Shown in pieces: positions 1 through 7,428 of a stretch of DNA of 13,353 bases. The first letter of the stretch is position 1. The number at the start of each line of letters is the position of its first letter. The translations under genes and the position numbers were made by a program. The notes under the pieces are model-generated. The model did not search any database. It worked only from the letters and a program-made list of their open reading frames with translations, and was not told the DNA's origin. Origin of the DNA: an uncultured Opitutales bacterium (GTDB lineage Bacteria > Verrucomicrobiota > Verrucomicrobiia > Opitutales > Intestinicryptomonadaceae); contig URDC01000042.1 of NCBI GenBank assembly GCA_900546565.1, forward strand, positions 1-13,353, given 5' to 3'.

Positions 1-24
1 TGCACAGACCACCCGAGGAAACCG

Positions 25-148
25 AATGATGCCCGAGAGCGTTTCTTTGGTGGTGGATTTTTTTACAAAAAAAAGCCGTTCTTCCGAACGGCTTTCTTCA
101 TTTTTTATAATCCACCACCACCAAAGAAACGCGTCCTCGCCCGTTTTA
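25..148. repeat. Stop-codon-anchored palindromic repeat cassette, copy R1
   Basis: This is a nested inverted repeat. The left arm at 39-58 reads GCGTTTCTTTGGTGGTGGAT. The right arm at 110-132 is its reverse complement with one additional GGT unit. Between the arms lies a terminator hairpin. Read on the minus strand, the right end begins with the TAA stop codon of the antiporter gene (146-148) and continues as AACGGGCGAGGACGCG, a diverged form of the core seen in R2, R3 and R4. The left flank AATGATGCCCGAGAGCGTTT (25-44) is repeated exactly at 6197-6216 in R2. Bases 3-29 could encode the last residues of a plus-strand gene ending in TGA (HRPPEETE), but nothing else supports this. Confidence 0.8.
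67..106. terminator. Intrinsic terminator inside R1
   Basis: The stem GCCGTTC (75-81) pairs with GAACGGC (86-92) around a TTCC loop. It is extended by A/T pairs on both sides. On the minus strand it is followed by a run of eight T (complement of 67-74), which gives a strong terminator for the antiporter gene. A T-run at 101-106 may also stop plus-strand transcription entering from the left. Confidence 0.85.
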
Positions 149-1633
149 CAGGAAGAAGTAGCAGAGGGCGGCGATACTCGTTGGGATTATAGCACCTAAA
201 AACAAGTGCAGCGGCGAAATCGCATTGCCGAAGTGCGGCTTTAAAATCGACGCGCCCGCAAGATTCGGCGCATTGGCAATGAGCGTCAAACCGCCGCCCG
301 TGACGGCTCCCGCAACAATGAGATACTTCGCCGAGTCGGTGAAGTCGGGCGCGAGAGTGGCAAGATAGGTAATGGCGGCATTGTCGTTAAACGAAGTCAA
401 TACAATGCTTCCCAAAAATACCGCAGCTTCGTCGAGACTGCCGAGCACGGGCCCAATCCACCAGCCTTGAAAACTTCCGTGAATAACAAGCGACGCCAGA
501 AAAATGCACACCAAAAGCGGATTCTCCACACTGAACTTGTCCTGAAACGGCATAGTGATTTTGAGCAACGCCAGAAACATAAAGAACAGGAAGACAATCA
601 ACACCGTGTAGTGCATAATCAAAATACTCGATACGAGGAACGCCAAGTGGCACGCAATCAGCCACCCCGGCGACTTCTCGCGAAGCTCGACATCGCCCGA
701 TTGCGCCTCTTTGCGTTCTTGAAGGTTTTTGAATTCCTTGCGGAAAACAAAGCCGTAAAGGAGAATCGACACGGCAATCACAAGCACGGATTTCCACGCA
801 AACGTCGAAAGCATAAAAGCAAAGTCCCAGTTCCAAGCCTTCTTTACCATCAGCACGGGCGGGGCGGCAAACGGCGTGAGCGTTCCGCCGATGGAAATCG
901 CCACAAGCAGCAGCCCGAGCGTGGCATACTTAAACTTTTCGCTGGGCTTGTACTTGAAGAAGTGTTCGCATAAAAGCATCGAGCAAATTGTGATTGCGGC
1001 GGGCTCGGTGATGAACGAACCAAGCAGCGAGCCCACAAGGAGAATGCAACACCACCACGCCCGAACCGTGTTGCCGCCAAACTTTGCGATGTGCTCGATT
1101 GCCCCCGAAGCGAAGTCGACAATCGGGCGCGTTGCGGAAATGCTCATAATCACGAGCACAAACACGGGTTCGGCAAAACGCTCTTTCTGATACGCCATAT
1201 CGTCGATATATTGCGTAAGACTGTCCCATCCGTAGTAGTAGGTGTAGCCTATAAAAAGAGGGATTAACCATAGCGCGAAAATAATCTCGACTTCGCTTAG
1301 AAAGCGCAAAAAGCGGATGGCGACTTCGCGGAAATTTTTGGCGTGGTCGCCTCTTACCTTGATGCGGTTTGAAAGATACAAAAATTCGCCGTAAAAGAAA
1401 GCGTGGACAATCGACAACAAAAACATCGCCGTGGCGAAGATGTTGAAGTGTTTTTCTTCGGCGGCTTCGGCAAGCTGCCTTAAAAGCGGATGCGAAATTT
1501 CGCCGCCAAACGATTCCGAAACGGTTTCCACAACTGTTCCGGCGTCGGCGGCAGCCTCCGCAAACGATTGAGACGCCGCAAAGACAAACCCCGCAGCAAC
1601 GAGAAGTCGCAATGGCGATATATTCGTTTTCAT
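146..1633 (-). CDS. Putative Na+/H+ antiporter, ion-transporter superfamily membrane protein
   Basis: This 495-residue inner-membrane protein probably exchanges Na+ for H+. A likely Sec signal peptide covers residues 1-26 (hydrophobic core, ASQSFAEA end), followed by a short hydrophilic segment to about residue 62. About ten to eleven hydrophobic segments follow, roughly at 64-88, 108-132, 155-175, 192-222, 236-262, 271-296, 323-357, 371-398, 402-425, 436-463 and 473-495. Motifs resembling re-entrant ion-site loops of the ArsB/NhaD superfamily are FITEPAA (207-213), SFNDNAA (414-420) and LIANAPN (451-457). The overall pattern recalls the Chlamydia/Verrucomicrobia 'putative Na+/H+ antiporter' family (Pfam Na_H_antiport_3, from memory). 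The start at 1633 is chosen because it gives the signal peptide; the Shine-Dalgarno match is weak. The gene is transcribed alone and its TAA lies in repeat R1. The transported ion is inferred and another substrate is possible. Confidence 0.75.
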   Translation of the reverse strand: MKTNISPLRLLVAAGFVFAASQSFAEAAADAGTVVETVSESFGGEISHPLLRQLAEAAEEKHFNIFATAMFLLSIVHAFFYGEFLYLSNRIKVRGDHAKNFREVAIRFLRFLSEVEIIFALWLIPLFIGYTYYYGWDSLTQYIDDMAYQKERFAEPVFVLVIMSISATRPIVDFASGAIEHIAKFGGNTVRAWWCCILLVGSLLGSFITEPAAITICSMLLCEHFFKYKPSEKFKYATLGLLLVAISIGGTLTPFAAPPVLMVKKAWNWDFAFMLSTFAWKSVLVIAVSILLYGFVFRKEFKNLQERKEAQSGDVELREKSPGWLIACHLAFLVSSILIMHYTVLIVFLFFMFLALLKITMPFQDKFSVENPLLVCIFLASLVIHGSFQGWWIGPVLGSLDEAAVFLGSIVLTSFNDNAAITYLATLAPDFTDSAKYLIVAGAVTGGGLTLIANAPNLAGASILKPHFGNAISPLHLFLGAIIPTSIAALCYFFL

Positions 1634-1647
1634 TTTACGTGCAACCT

Positions 1648-1674
1648 ATTGTATCGGTTTTTTTATTCAAGCAA
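1648..1674 (-). promoter_or_regulatory. Candidate promoter of the antiporter gene
   Basis: On the minus strand, TTGCTT (1669-1674) lies 15 bases before TACAAT (1648-1653). The predicted transcript start would be only about 8 bases before the ATG at 1633. The short spacer keeps confidence low. Confidence 0.35.
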
Positions 1675-1928
1675 AAAAGAATTTTGACGATTCTTAAAAG
1701 ACGCACATTGCCCGCTCCAACCCCAATCCCAACAAACGCGGCTTCCCGAAGAATGCCACCACAATCACCTCCCGATACACGTTGCGCCGAAGCGGGACAT
1801 TTTGACGCACTGCGCGTGCCACAACTGTGCCAAATGTCGCGAACATAATCATACGCCGCCGCCGAACCGCGCCAATCGGATTTACGCAACTCTTTGAAAG
1901 TAATTAAGAACAAATAAACATCAAATAC
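1675..1928. other. Divergent spacer between the antiporter gene and dnaK, no gene recognised
   Basis: About 340 bases separate the divergent starts, and this central part holds nothing I recognise. Open frames on both strands (for example minus 1635-1934, 99 codons) have no familiar protein pattern or clear ribosome site and look accidental. No CIRCE element (TTAGCACTC-N9-GAGTGCTAA), tRNA or riboswitch is visible. TTTGAAA at 1890-1896 might be part of a heat-shock-type -35, but no convincing partner was found. Confidence 0.5.
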
Positions 1929-1963
1929 TGGCACACAACGTGCTACAATTCAAATCAGAAGGA
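1929..1963 (+). promoter_or_regulatory. dnaK control region: imperfect dyad, -10 box and Shine-Dalgarno
   Basis: A candidate -10 box TACAAT lies at 1944-1949, without a good -35 box at the expected distance. An imperfect dyad TGGCAC-ACAAC-GTGCTA overlaps its upstream edge. The likely ribosome site AGAAGGA (1957-1963) lies 12 bases before the ATG at 1976, somewhat far. It is consistent with that start rather than the in-frame ATG at 1940, which would add 12 unrelated residues. Confidence 0.4.
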
Positions 1964-1975
1964 AAAAACAACAAT

Positions 1976-3931
1976 ATGAGCAAAATATTAGGAATTGACT
2001 TAGGTACAACAAACTCGTGCATGGCCGTTATGGAAGGCGGCGAAAGCACGGTAATCCCCAATAGAGAGGGCGGCAGAACGACCCCGTCGGTAGTGGCATT
2101 CACAAAAACGGGCGAGCGTTTGGTCGGTCAGGCGGCAAAACGTCAGGCAATAACGAATCCTTCGAACACGATTTTTTCGGCAAAGAGACTTATCGGCAGA
2201 AAATACGCGGAAGTGCGCGAACTGGCGAAAGGGTTGCCCTATAAAGTGGTCGAGGGCGAAAACGGCGCGGCTGTGATAGAATGCGAAGTCGGCGGCAAGA
2301 CCGAAAGGTTCTCGCCCGAACAGATTTCGGCAATCATCTTGCAGCAGCTCAAAGCCGACGCGGAAGCCTACTTGGGCGAAAAAATCACCGAGGCGGTAAT
2401 TACGGTTCCCGCCTACTTTAACGACTCGCAGCGTCAGGCGACAAAGGACGCAGGCACGATTGCCGGCTTGGACGTAAAGAGAATCATCAACGAACCCACC
2501 GCCGCTTCGCTCGCATACGGGCTCGACAAGAAGAACGACGAAACAATCGCCGTTTACGACTTGGGCGGCGGCACATACGATATCTCCATTCTGGAAATCG
2601 GCGACGGCGTTTTCGAAGTTAAGGCCACAAACGGCGACACGCAGCTCGGCGGCGATAACTGGGACGCTGCCGTTATGAATTGGCTTATCGACGGTTTCAA
2701 AAAGGAAAACGGTATCGATTTGCGCAACGACCCGATGGCATTGCAGCGTTTGAAGGAAGAGTCCGAAAAGGCGAAAATCGCCCTGTCTTCGGCTCAGTCG
2801 ACGGACATCAATCTGCCGTTTATCACGGCGGATGCCACGGGGCCTAAACACTTGAATGTAACACTCACAAGGGCGAAACTCGAACAGCTCACCGACGATT
2901 TAATCCAGCGCACGGTAAAGCCTTTCGAAGATTGCCTGCGCGATGCGGGCTTGAAGCGCACCGACATCGACGAGCTCGTCCTCGTCGGCGGTATGACGCG
3001 TATGCCCAAAGTCGTCGAACTCGCCGACCATTTGGCGGGCAAGGAAGCCCACAAGGGCGTCAACCCCGACGAAGTTGTTGCGCGCGGCGCGGCAATTCAG
3101 GGCGGTGTTTTGCAGGGCGATGTCCGCGATGTCCTCCTGCTCGACGTTACGCCTTTGACGCTTTCAATCGAAACCGCGGGCGGCGTCTCGACCCCAATGA
3201 TTGAGCGCAACACGACAATCCCGAAGAAGCAGTCGCAGGTGTTCTCGACATACGCCGACAATCAGACGGCGGTCGACATTCACGTCTTGCAGGGCGAGCG
3301 TCCGATGGCGAAGGACAACAAACTTATCGGCAACTTCCGCTTGGACGGCATTGCGCCCGCTCCCAGAGGCCTGCCGCAAATCGAGGTCACGTTCGATATC
3401 GACGCAAACGGCATTCTCAACGTCAGCGCGAAAGACAAGAGCTCGGGCAAAGAGCAGAAAATTACAATCACAAATTCGAGCGGCCTGAGCAAGGACGAAG
3501 TCGAAAAGTTGCGCAAAGAAGCGGAATTGCACGCCGCCGAAGACAACCTCCGCAAGGAGACCGTCGAAGCGCGCAACGAACTCGACAATATGGTTTACGG
3601 CGTCGAAAAGCAGCTTAAAGACGCGGGCGACAAAATCCCCGCCGACACCAAGAAGGCACTCGAAGACGAAATCGCCTCGGCAAAGAAAGTCTTGGACAAG
3701 TCCGATTCCAGCAAGGAAGACCTCACTTCCGCAAAGGACAAGCTTATGAAGACAATCGAAGCCAACGCACAGAACTTGCAGGCTGCGGCTCAGGCGGCGG
3801 CGGGCGGTGCGGCGCAAAGCGCGGGCGCGGCAAACGCGGGTTCGGCTCAGGGCGCGGCTTCGGACAAGTCGGGCAAGGACGGTTCGGTTGACGCCGACTT
3901 CGAAGTTGTCGACGACGATCCCAAGAAATAA
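1976..3931 (+). CDS. dnaK: Molecular chaperone DnaK (Hsp70)
   Basis: This 651-residue cytosolic Hsp70 uses an ATP-driven cycle to bind and release unfolded polypeptides, normally with DnaJ and GrpE, neither of which is encoded here. The N-terminal ATPase domain has GIDLGTTNS (6-14), DLGGGTYD (195-202, phosphate loop with T200) and VGGMTRMP (337-344). The interdomain linker is DVLLLDVTPLTL (385-396). The substrate-binding domain follows, then a helical lid and an Ala/Gly-rich tail. The acidic C-terminus DADFEVVDDDPKK is typical of bacterial DnaK. Length and motif order are normal. Small departures are Tyr instead of Phe in GGGTYD and GGDNWD where GGxDFD is usual. The gene is followed by its own terminator and then groES-groEL, an arrangement that groups the two main chaperone systems. 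Heat-shock control is expected from the family, but no known operator is visible. Confidence 0.98.
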   Translation: MSKILGIDLGTTNSCMAVMEGGESTVIPNREGGRTTPSVVAFTKTGERLVGQAAKRQAITNPSNTIFSAKRLIGRKYAEVRELAKGLPYKVVEGENGAAVIECEVGGKTERFSPEQISAIILQQLKADAEAYLGEKITEAVITVPAYFNDSQRQATKDAGTIAGLDVKRIINEPTAASLAYGLDKKNDETIAVYDLGGGTYDISILEIGDGVFEVKATNGDTQLGGDNWDAAVMNWLIDGFKKENGIDLRNDPMALQRLKEESEKAKIALSSAQSTDINLPFITADATGPKHLNVTLTRAKLEQLTDDLIQRTVKPFEDCLRDAGLKRTDIDELVLVGGMTRMPKVVELADHLAGKEAHKGVNPDEVVARGAAIQGGVLQGDVRDVLLLDVTPLTLSIETAGGVSTPMIERNTTIPKKQSQVFSTYADNQTAVDIHVLQGERPMAKDNKLIGNFRLDGIAPAPRGLPQIEVTFDIDANGILNVSAKDKSSGKEQKITITNSSGLSKDEVEKLRKEAELHAAEDNLRKETVEARNELDNMVYGVEKQLKDAGDKIPADTKKALEDEIASAKKVLDKSDSSKEDLTSAKDKLMKTIEANAQNLQAAAQAAAGGAAQSAGAANAGSAQGAASDKSGKDGSVDADFEVVDDDPKK

Positions 3932-3944
3932 CACCTCCCATTAC

Positions 3945-3985
3945 GCGGGAACGGCAACCCTCGGTTGCCGCCTCCGCTGTTTTTT
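3945..3985 (+). terminator. Intrinsic terminator after dnaK
   Basis: A stem of CGGCAACC (3952-3959) and GGTTGCCG (3963-3970) has a CTC loop. It is extended by GCGG (3945-3948) pairing with CCGC (3974-3977) across a small internal loop. A run of six T (3980-3985) follows. It separates dnaK transcription, at least partly, from groES. Confidence 0.75.
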
Positions 3986-3988
3986 ATC

Positions 3989-4031
3989 TTTAAAACAGTC
4001 TGCGATTGTGCATAATGCGGACTTTTACAAT
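3989..4031 (+). promoter_or_regulatory. Candidate groESL promoter
   Basis: Two possible -10 boxes lie between the dnaK terminator and groES. CATAAT (4011-4016) is preceded 16 bases upstream by TTTAAA (3989-3994). TACAAT (4026-4031) is the same hexamer as the candidate dnaK -10, and both continue as TACAATT(T)CA. No CIRCE operator is present. Which box is used cannot be decided by eye. Confidence 0.4.
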
Positions 4032-4077
4032 TTCAGTTAAACAAACAAATTAACCAATAACAGAAAACATAAATATT

Positions 4078-4374
4078 ATGGCAAAAGTAAAAATCCAACC
4101 GTTGGGCGACAGAGTCCTCGTAAAACAGATTGAAGAAAAAGAGCAAATCCGCGGCGGAATCATCATTCCCGATGCGGCCAAGGAAAAATCGCAGGAGGCC
4201 GAAGTAGTGGCAGTCGGCAGCGGCAGACTCGCAAGCGACGGCAAGCGCGTTCCGTTCGAAGTCAAGGTCGGCGACAAGGTTCTTGTCTCCAAATACGGCG
4301 GCACAGAAGTCTCCTTCGGTGACGAAAAGTTCGTTCTTCTGCGCGAAGAAGACATCGTTGCTATCCTCAAATAA
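4078..4374 (+). CDS. groES: Co-chaperonin GroES (Hsp10)
   Basis: This 98-residue protein is the usual GroES size. It forms the heptameric lid of the GroEL folding chamber in the cytosol. The N-terminus has the family pattern PLGDRVLVK (8-16). The mobile loop that contacts GroEL is around residues 19-33 with GGIIIPD (26-32). The later part GDKVLVSKYGGTEV and the end EEDIVAILK are also typical. The gene starts an operon with groEL, 33 bases downstream. The 20 bases before its ATG contain no purine-rich Shine-Dalgarno sequence, whereas groEL has a good one. Confidence 0.97.
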   Translation: MAKVKIQPLGDRVLVKQIEEKEQIRGGIIIPDAAKEKSQEAEVVAVGSGRLASDGKRVPFEVKVGDKVLVSKYGGTEVSFGDEKFVLLREEDIVAILK

Positions 4375-4407
4375 CACAATTTAATAAAACAAAAAGGAAC
4401 AATCATT

Positions 4408-6042
4408 ATGGCAAAACAAATCATTTTCGACGAAGCCGCGCGTAAAAAGGTTCTCGCTGGCGTAACAGTTTTGGCGAAGGCAGTCAAGGCGACGCTCGGC
4501 CCCAAGGGCAGAAACGTCATCATCGACAAAAAATACGGCGCGCCGCTTATAACTAAGGACGGCGTTTCGGTCGCGAAGGAAATCGAACTCGAAGACCCGT
4601 TTGAAAATATGGGCGCGCAGATGGTCAAGGAAGTCGCAAACAAAACTTCCGACAACGCGGGCGACGGCACTACAACCGCTACCGTTTTGGGCGAAGCCAT
4701 CTATCGCGAAGGTCTGCGCAACGTAGCCGCGGGCTCGAACCCGATTTTCCTCAAACGCGGTATCGACAAGGCCGTTGAAGCCGCAGTCGCCGAACTCAAA
4801 AAGAACTCGAAGCAGGTCAAGGACCGCGAGGAAATCCGTCAGGTTGCCACCGTTTCCGCCAACTGGGACACCGAAATCGGCAACATCATCGCCGAAGCTA
4901 TGGACAAGGTCGGCAAGGACGGCACAATCACCGTCGAAGAAGCGAAGTCAATCGACACCTCCCTCGACGTTGTCGAAGGTATGCAGTTCGACAAGGGTTA
5001 TCTCTCGCCATACTTCGTCACGAGCGCGGACACGATGGAATGCATCTTGCAGGACGCCTACATTCTCATTCACGAGAAGAAAATCTCGAACTTGCAGGAA
5101 TTGCTGCCCGTTCTCCAACTCGTCGCCAAGACCGGCAAACCCCTTATGATTATCGCCGAAGATGTCGAAGGCGAAGCTTTGGCGGCTTTGGTCGTCAACA
5201 AATTGCGCGGCACGCTCAACGTCTGCGCGGTTAAAGCCCCCGGTTTCGGCGACAGAAGAAAGGCAATGCTCGAAGATATCGCAATCCTCACAAACGGCCG
5301 TTGCATTACCGAAGACTTGGGCATCAAGCTCGAAAACATCGAACTTGCCGACCTCGGTAGCGCAAAACGCATCACCGTTTCGAAGGAAAACACCACAATC
5401 GTCGAAGGCGCGGGCAAATCCTCCGCAATTCAGGCGCGCGTAAAGCAGCTGCGTCAGGCAATCGAAGAAACTTCGTCCGACTACGACAGGGAAAAATTGC
5501 AGGAACGCCTCGCAAAGCTCGCAGGCGGCGTGGCTGTCATCAATATCGGCGCGGCAACAGAACCCGAAATGAAGGAAAAGAAAGCCCGCGTTGACGACGC
5601 TTTGCACGCCACAAGAGCTGCCGTCGAAGAAGGCATTTCCGCAGGCGGTTCAGTCGCATTGTTGAGAACGGCAAAGGCTATCGATGCCCTCCAACTCGAA
5701 GGCGACGAACTCGTGGGCGCGCAGATTGTCCGCCGTGCCATCGAAGCCCCTCTGCGCCAGTTGTGTGCAAACGCGGGCGAAGAAGGCGCATTGGTCGTCC
5801 AGCAGGTTCTCAACTCGAAGGGCGGAATGGGCTACAATGTCGCCACGGGCAAATTCGAAGACCTCATCAAGGCCGGTGTTGTCGACCCGACAAAGGTCAC
5901 GCGCTCGGCGTTGCAGAATGCGGCTTCGGTTGCGGGCTTGTTGCTGACAACTGAATGCATGATTACCGACCTCCCCGAACCCAAGACCCCCGCAGCTCCC
6001 TCGATGGACGGCGGCATGGGCGGCATGGGCGGCATGATGTAG
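4408..6042 (+). CDS. groEL: Chaperonin GroEL (Hsp60)
   Basis: This 544-residue ATP-dependent chaperonin forms the double-ring folding chamber with GroES. Nucleotide-binding motifs are TLGPKGRNV (29-37) and GDGTTTATV (85-93, with D86). The catalytic aspartate corresponds to D397 in RVDDALHATRA, equivalent to D398 of E. coli. The equatorial, intermediate and apical domains are all present without gaps. The C-terminus carries the flexible Gly-Gly-Met tail (GGMGGMGGMM). A clear ribosome site AAGGA (4394-4398) lies 9 bases before the ATG. The gene is last in the groES-groEL operon and is followed by a strong terminator. An ordinary, complete copy. Confidence 0.99.
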   Translation: MAKQIIFDEAARKKVLAGVTVLAKAVKATLGPKGRNVIIDKKYGAPLITKDGVSVAKEIELEDPFENMGAQMVKEVANKTSDNAGDGTTTATVLGEAIYREGLRNVAAGSNPIFLKRGIDKAVEAAVAELKKNSKQVKDREEIRQVATVSANWDTEIGNIIAEAMDKVGKDGTITVEEAKSIDTSLDVVEGMQFDKGYLSPYFVTSADTMECILQDAYILIHEKKISNLQELLPVLQLVAKTGKPLMIIAEDVEGEALAALVVNKLRGTLNVCAVKAPGFGDRRKAMLEDIAILTNGRCITEDLGIKLENIELADLGSAKRITVSKENTTIVEGAGKSSAIQARVKQLRQAIEETSSDYDREKLQERLAKLAGGVAVINIGAATEPEMKEKKARVDDALHATRAAVEEGISAGGSVALLRTAKAIDALQLEGDELVGAQIVRRAIEAPLRQLCANAGEEGALVVQQVLNSKGGMGYNVATGKFEDLIKAGVVDPTKVTRSALQNAASVAGLLLTTECMITDLPEPKTPAAPSMDGGMGGMGGMM

Positions 6043-6096
6043 CCTAAAACGCGCAGGACGTGCGCCTCTTAATTAAAATTGCATGATTTATACCAG

Positions 6097-6132
6097 AGCG
6101 TTCTTCATACGAAGAACGCTTTTTTATTTTTT
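6097..6132 (+). terminator. Strong intrinsic terminator of the groES-groEL operon
   Basis: AGCGTTCTTC (6097-6106) and GAAGAACGCT (6111-6120) form a perfect ten-pair stem with an ATAC loop. TTTTTATTTTTT follows. It lies about 55 bases after the groEL stop. Confidence 0.92.
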
Positions 6133-6196
6133 AGATTTGATTAAGAGCGCACTCACAGCCAAAAATGACTCGCGTTTGCTTATGCAGCCGCGCGTC

Positions 6197-6314
6197 AATG
6201 ATGCCCGAGAGCGTTTGCTTTAACGCTGATTTATTTCACAAAAAAAGCCGTTCGTTTGAACGGCTTTCTCCATTTTTTATCCACCACCAAAGAAACGCGT
6301 CCCCGCGGTTTTTA
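6197..6314. repeat. Stop-codon-anchored repeat cassette, copy R2 (mosaic)
   Basis: The left flank AATGATGCCCGAGAGCGTTT (6197-6216) is identical to R1. The right side, with CCACCACCAAAGAAACGCGT, also matches R1. The left arm after GCGTTT is different (GCTTTAACGCTGATT), so the outer palindrome is broken in this copy. The minus-strand right end is the core TCTAAAAACCGCGGGGACGC (6297-6316), one mismatch from R3, and it supplies the TAA of the esterase gene (6312-6314). A further GCGTTTGCTT fragment occurs just outside at 6172-6181. Confidence 0.8.
6240..6278. terminator. Intrinsic terminator inside R2
   Basis: The stem GCCGTTC (6247-6253) and GAACGGC (6258-6264) has a GTTT loop. It is the same stem as in R1 with a changed loop. 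On the minus strand a seven-T run (complement of 6240-6246) follows directly, so it should terminate the esterase transcript. Confidence 0.85.
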
Positions 6315-7184
6315 GAAGGAGAGGGAGAAGAAGTGCAGCTGGTAGGGAAGCGCATTGCGCCAGTAATCCCAATTATGAATGCCGGGGCGCGTAGTGTAAT
6401 CGTGGGCAATATTGCGGTAAAGCATTTCCTGATGAAGCTTTTCGTTGACACGATAGAAAAAGTCGCTCGTGCCGCATTCTATAACTATGCGAATCGAGTT
6501 GGGGGTAATCAGATGAAGCTGGCTTTCTATTGTGTGATTCTCCCAATTCTGCGGATATTTTGAATATTCGCCGAGCATTTTCGACATACCCCAGTTGTTC
6601 GGAAACGGGCGAATGTCTACGCCGCCGCTCATCGAACCGCACGCGCCGAAAGTGTCTTGATGTCGAATGCCGAGCCACAAGCCGCCCTGCCCGCCCATAC
6701 TAAGCCCCGTGATTGCACGGTAGCGGCGCGAGGCTTTCGTCCGGTAGTGAGCGTCGATAAATTGGACGAGTTCTTTTGAAACGAAAGTTTCGTATTTCAT
6801 TTTGGGATCGACGGGGCTATCCCAATACCAGCTGAGCGCGCCGTTGGGACATACAATGATTACATTGTAAGACGACGCCAACGCGCCCAAATTCGGCAAA
6901 TTATGCAGCCAGCTGAGGTGGTTGCCGCCCGCGCCGTGAAGCAGATAAATTACGGGATAGCGGCGGTCGGGTGAAGCTTTGTATGAGTCGGGCAAGATGA
7001 CAGTCGCGGGAAGACTCTTTTGCATTGCCGCACTCGGAACTTCCATAACCTGCGCGAAATCGGGAAGTTTGGCTTTTGCCGATTTTTCGGGTTGCGCAAA
7101 AACTGCCGTTTGCGGAACTGTTGTGAGGGCGGCAAAAAACGCCGCGCAAAACGCGATTTTTAGAAGAATAGTTATTCGTTTCAT
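6312..7184 (-). CDS. Secreted alpha/beta-hydrolase, esterase D / feruloyl-esterase-like family
   Basis: This 290-residue serine esterase is probably exported to the periplasm or outside. A Sec signal peptide covers residues 1-30, with likely cleavage at AVFA|QPE. The fold follows the putative esterase family (PF00756): a strand and oxyanion region YPVIYLLHGAGGNHLSW (76-92), the nucleophile elbow GLSMGGQGG (160-168, S162), an acid in CGTSDFF (D241) and the catalytic His in PGIHNWDYW (H270). Relatives hydrolyse short acyl esters, feruloyl or acetyl groups on xylan, or S-formylglutathione. The signal peptide argues against the last. The exact substrate is not visible. The gene is preceded by its own promoter and followed by repeat R2, which provides its stop codon. 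It lies downstream of fadL on the same strand but behind a terminator, so it is probably a separate unit. Confidence 0.88.
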   Translation of the reverse strand: MKRITILLKIAFCAAFFAALTTVPQTAVFAQPEKSAKAKLPDFAQVMEVPSAAMQKSLPATVILPDSYKASPDRRYPVIYLLHGAGGNHLSWLHNLPNLGALASSYNVIIVCPNGALSWYWDSPVDPKMKYETFVSKELVQFIDAHYRTKASRRYRAITGLSMGGQGGLWLGIRHQDTFGACGSMSGGVDIRPFPNNWGMSKMLGEYSKYPQNWENHTIESQLHLITPNSIRIVIECGTSDFFYRVNEKLHQEMLYRNIAHDYTTRPGIHNWDYWRNALPYQLHFFSLSF

Positions 7185-7194
7185 ATAAAGAGCT

Positions 7195-7222
7195 ATGCTA
7201 ATAGATGGTGTGCTTATGTCAA
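7195..7222 (-). promoter_or_regulatory. Promoter of the esterase gene
   Basis: On the minus strand a perfect TTGACA (7217-7222) is followed, 16 bases on, by TAGCAT (7195-7200). The predicted start of transcription is within about 5 bases of the ATG at 7184, which leaves almost no leader. Confidence 0.55.
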
Positions 7223-7304
7223 TAAAATCCGTAATTTATCGAGAAAATGCGAGTCGAAATGCCGTTAAATTTTGCGGCGAATAGATATTGCGAAAGGCTC
7301 ATAG

Positions 7305-7337
7305 AATAAAAAAGAGACGCGGGATTGCGCGTCTCTT
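7305..7337 (-). terminator. Intrinsic terminator downstream of the fadL-type gene
   Basis: AAGAGACGCG (7312-7321) pairs with CGCGTCTCTT (7328-7337) around a six-base loop. Read on the minus strand, a T-rich run follows the stem. It lies about 90 bases after the stop of the outer-membrane protein gene and upstream of the esterase promoter. The 90 bases between hold only a weak long-looped dyad (7376-7382 with 7417-7423). Confidence 0.82.
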
Positions 7338-7428
7338 GAAGAATAATGTTCTTAACCTATAAAATTTTTGCGAACCGCCCGAACGTTAACTAAGGAATTG
7401 CTCGGATTTTCCGCGCTCGGGCGAAGCC

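Noticed and set aside
3..29. Possible C-terminal end of a plus-strand gene (HRPPEETE then TGA)
   Set aside because: Only eight codons are visible, and the same AATGATGCCC context occurs at 6197 where no gene ends.
1635..1934. Minus-strand 99-codon frame between the antiporter gene and dnaK
   Set aside because: No ribosome site, no recognisable sequence, and it runs over the antiporter's candidate promoter.
1929..1945. CIRCE heat-shock operator
   Set aside because: The dyad TGGCAC-N5-GTGCTA has the wrong spacing and sequence compared with TTAGCACTC-N9-GAGTGCTAA.
1940..1975. Upstream ATG that would extend DnaK by 12 residues
   Set aside because: DnaK proteins begin at the MSKILGIDLGTTN position, and the ribosome site at 1957-1963 and candidate -10 box fall inside the extension.
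2000..3934. Long minus-strand open frames across dnaK (2000-2851 and 3164-3934)
   Set aside because: Both are antisense to a complete, unmistakable dnaK and have no protein-family pattern.
25..6314. CRISPR array or insertion-sequence ends
   Set aside because: The repeats are thousands of bases apart, have no regular spacers, and no transposase or cas gene is present.
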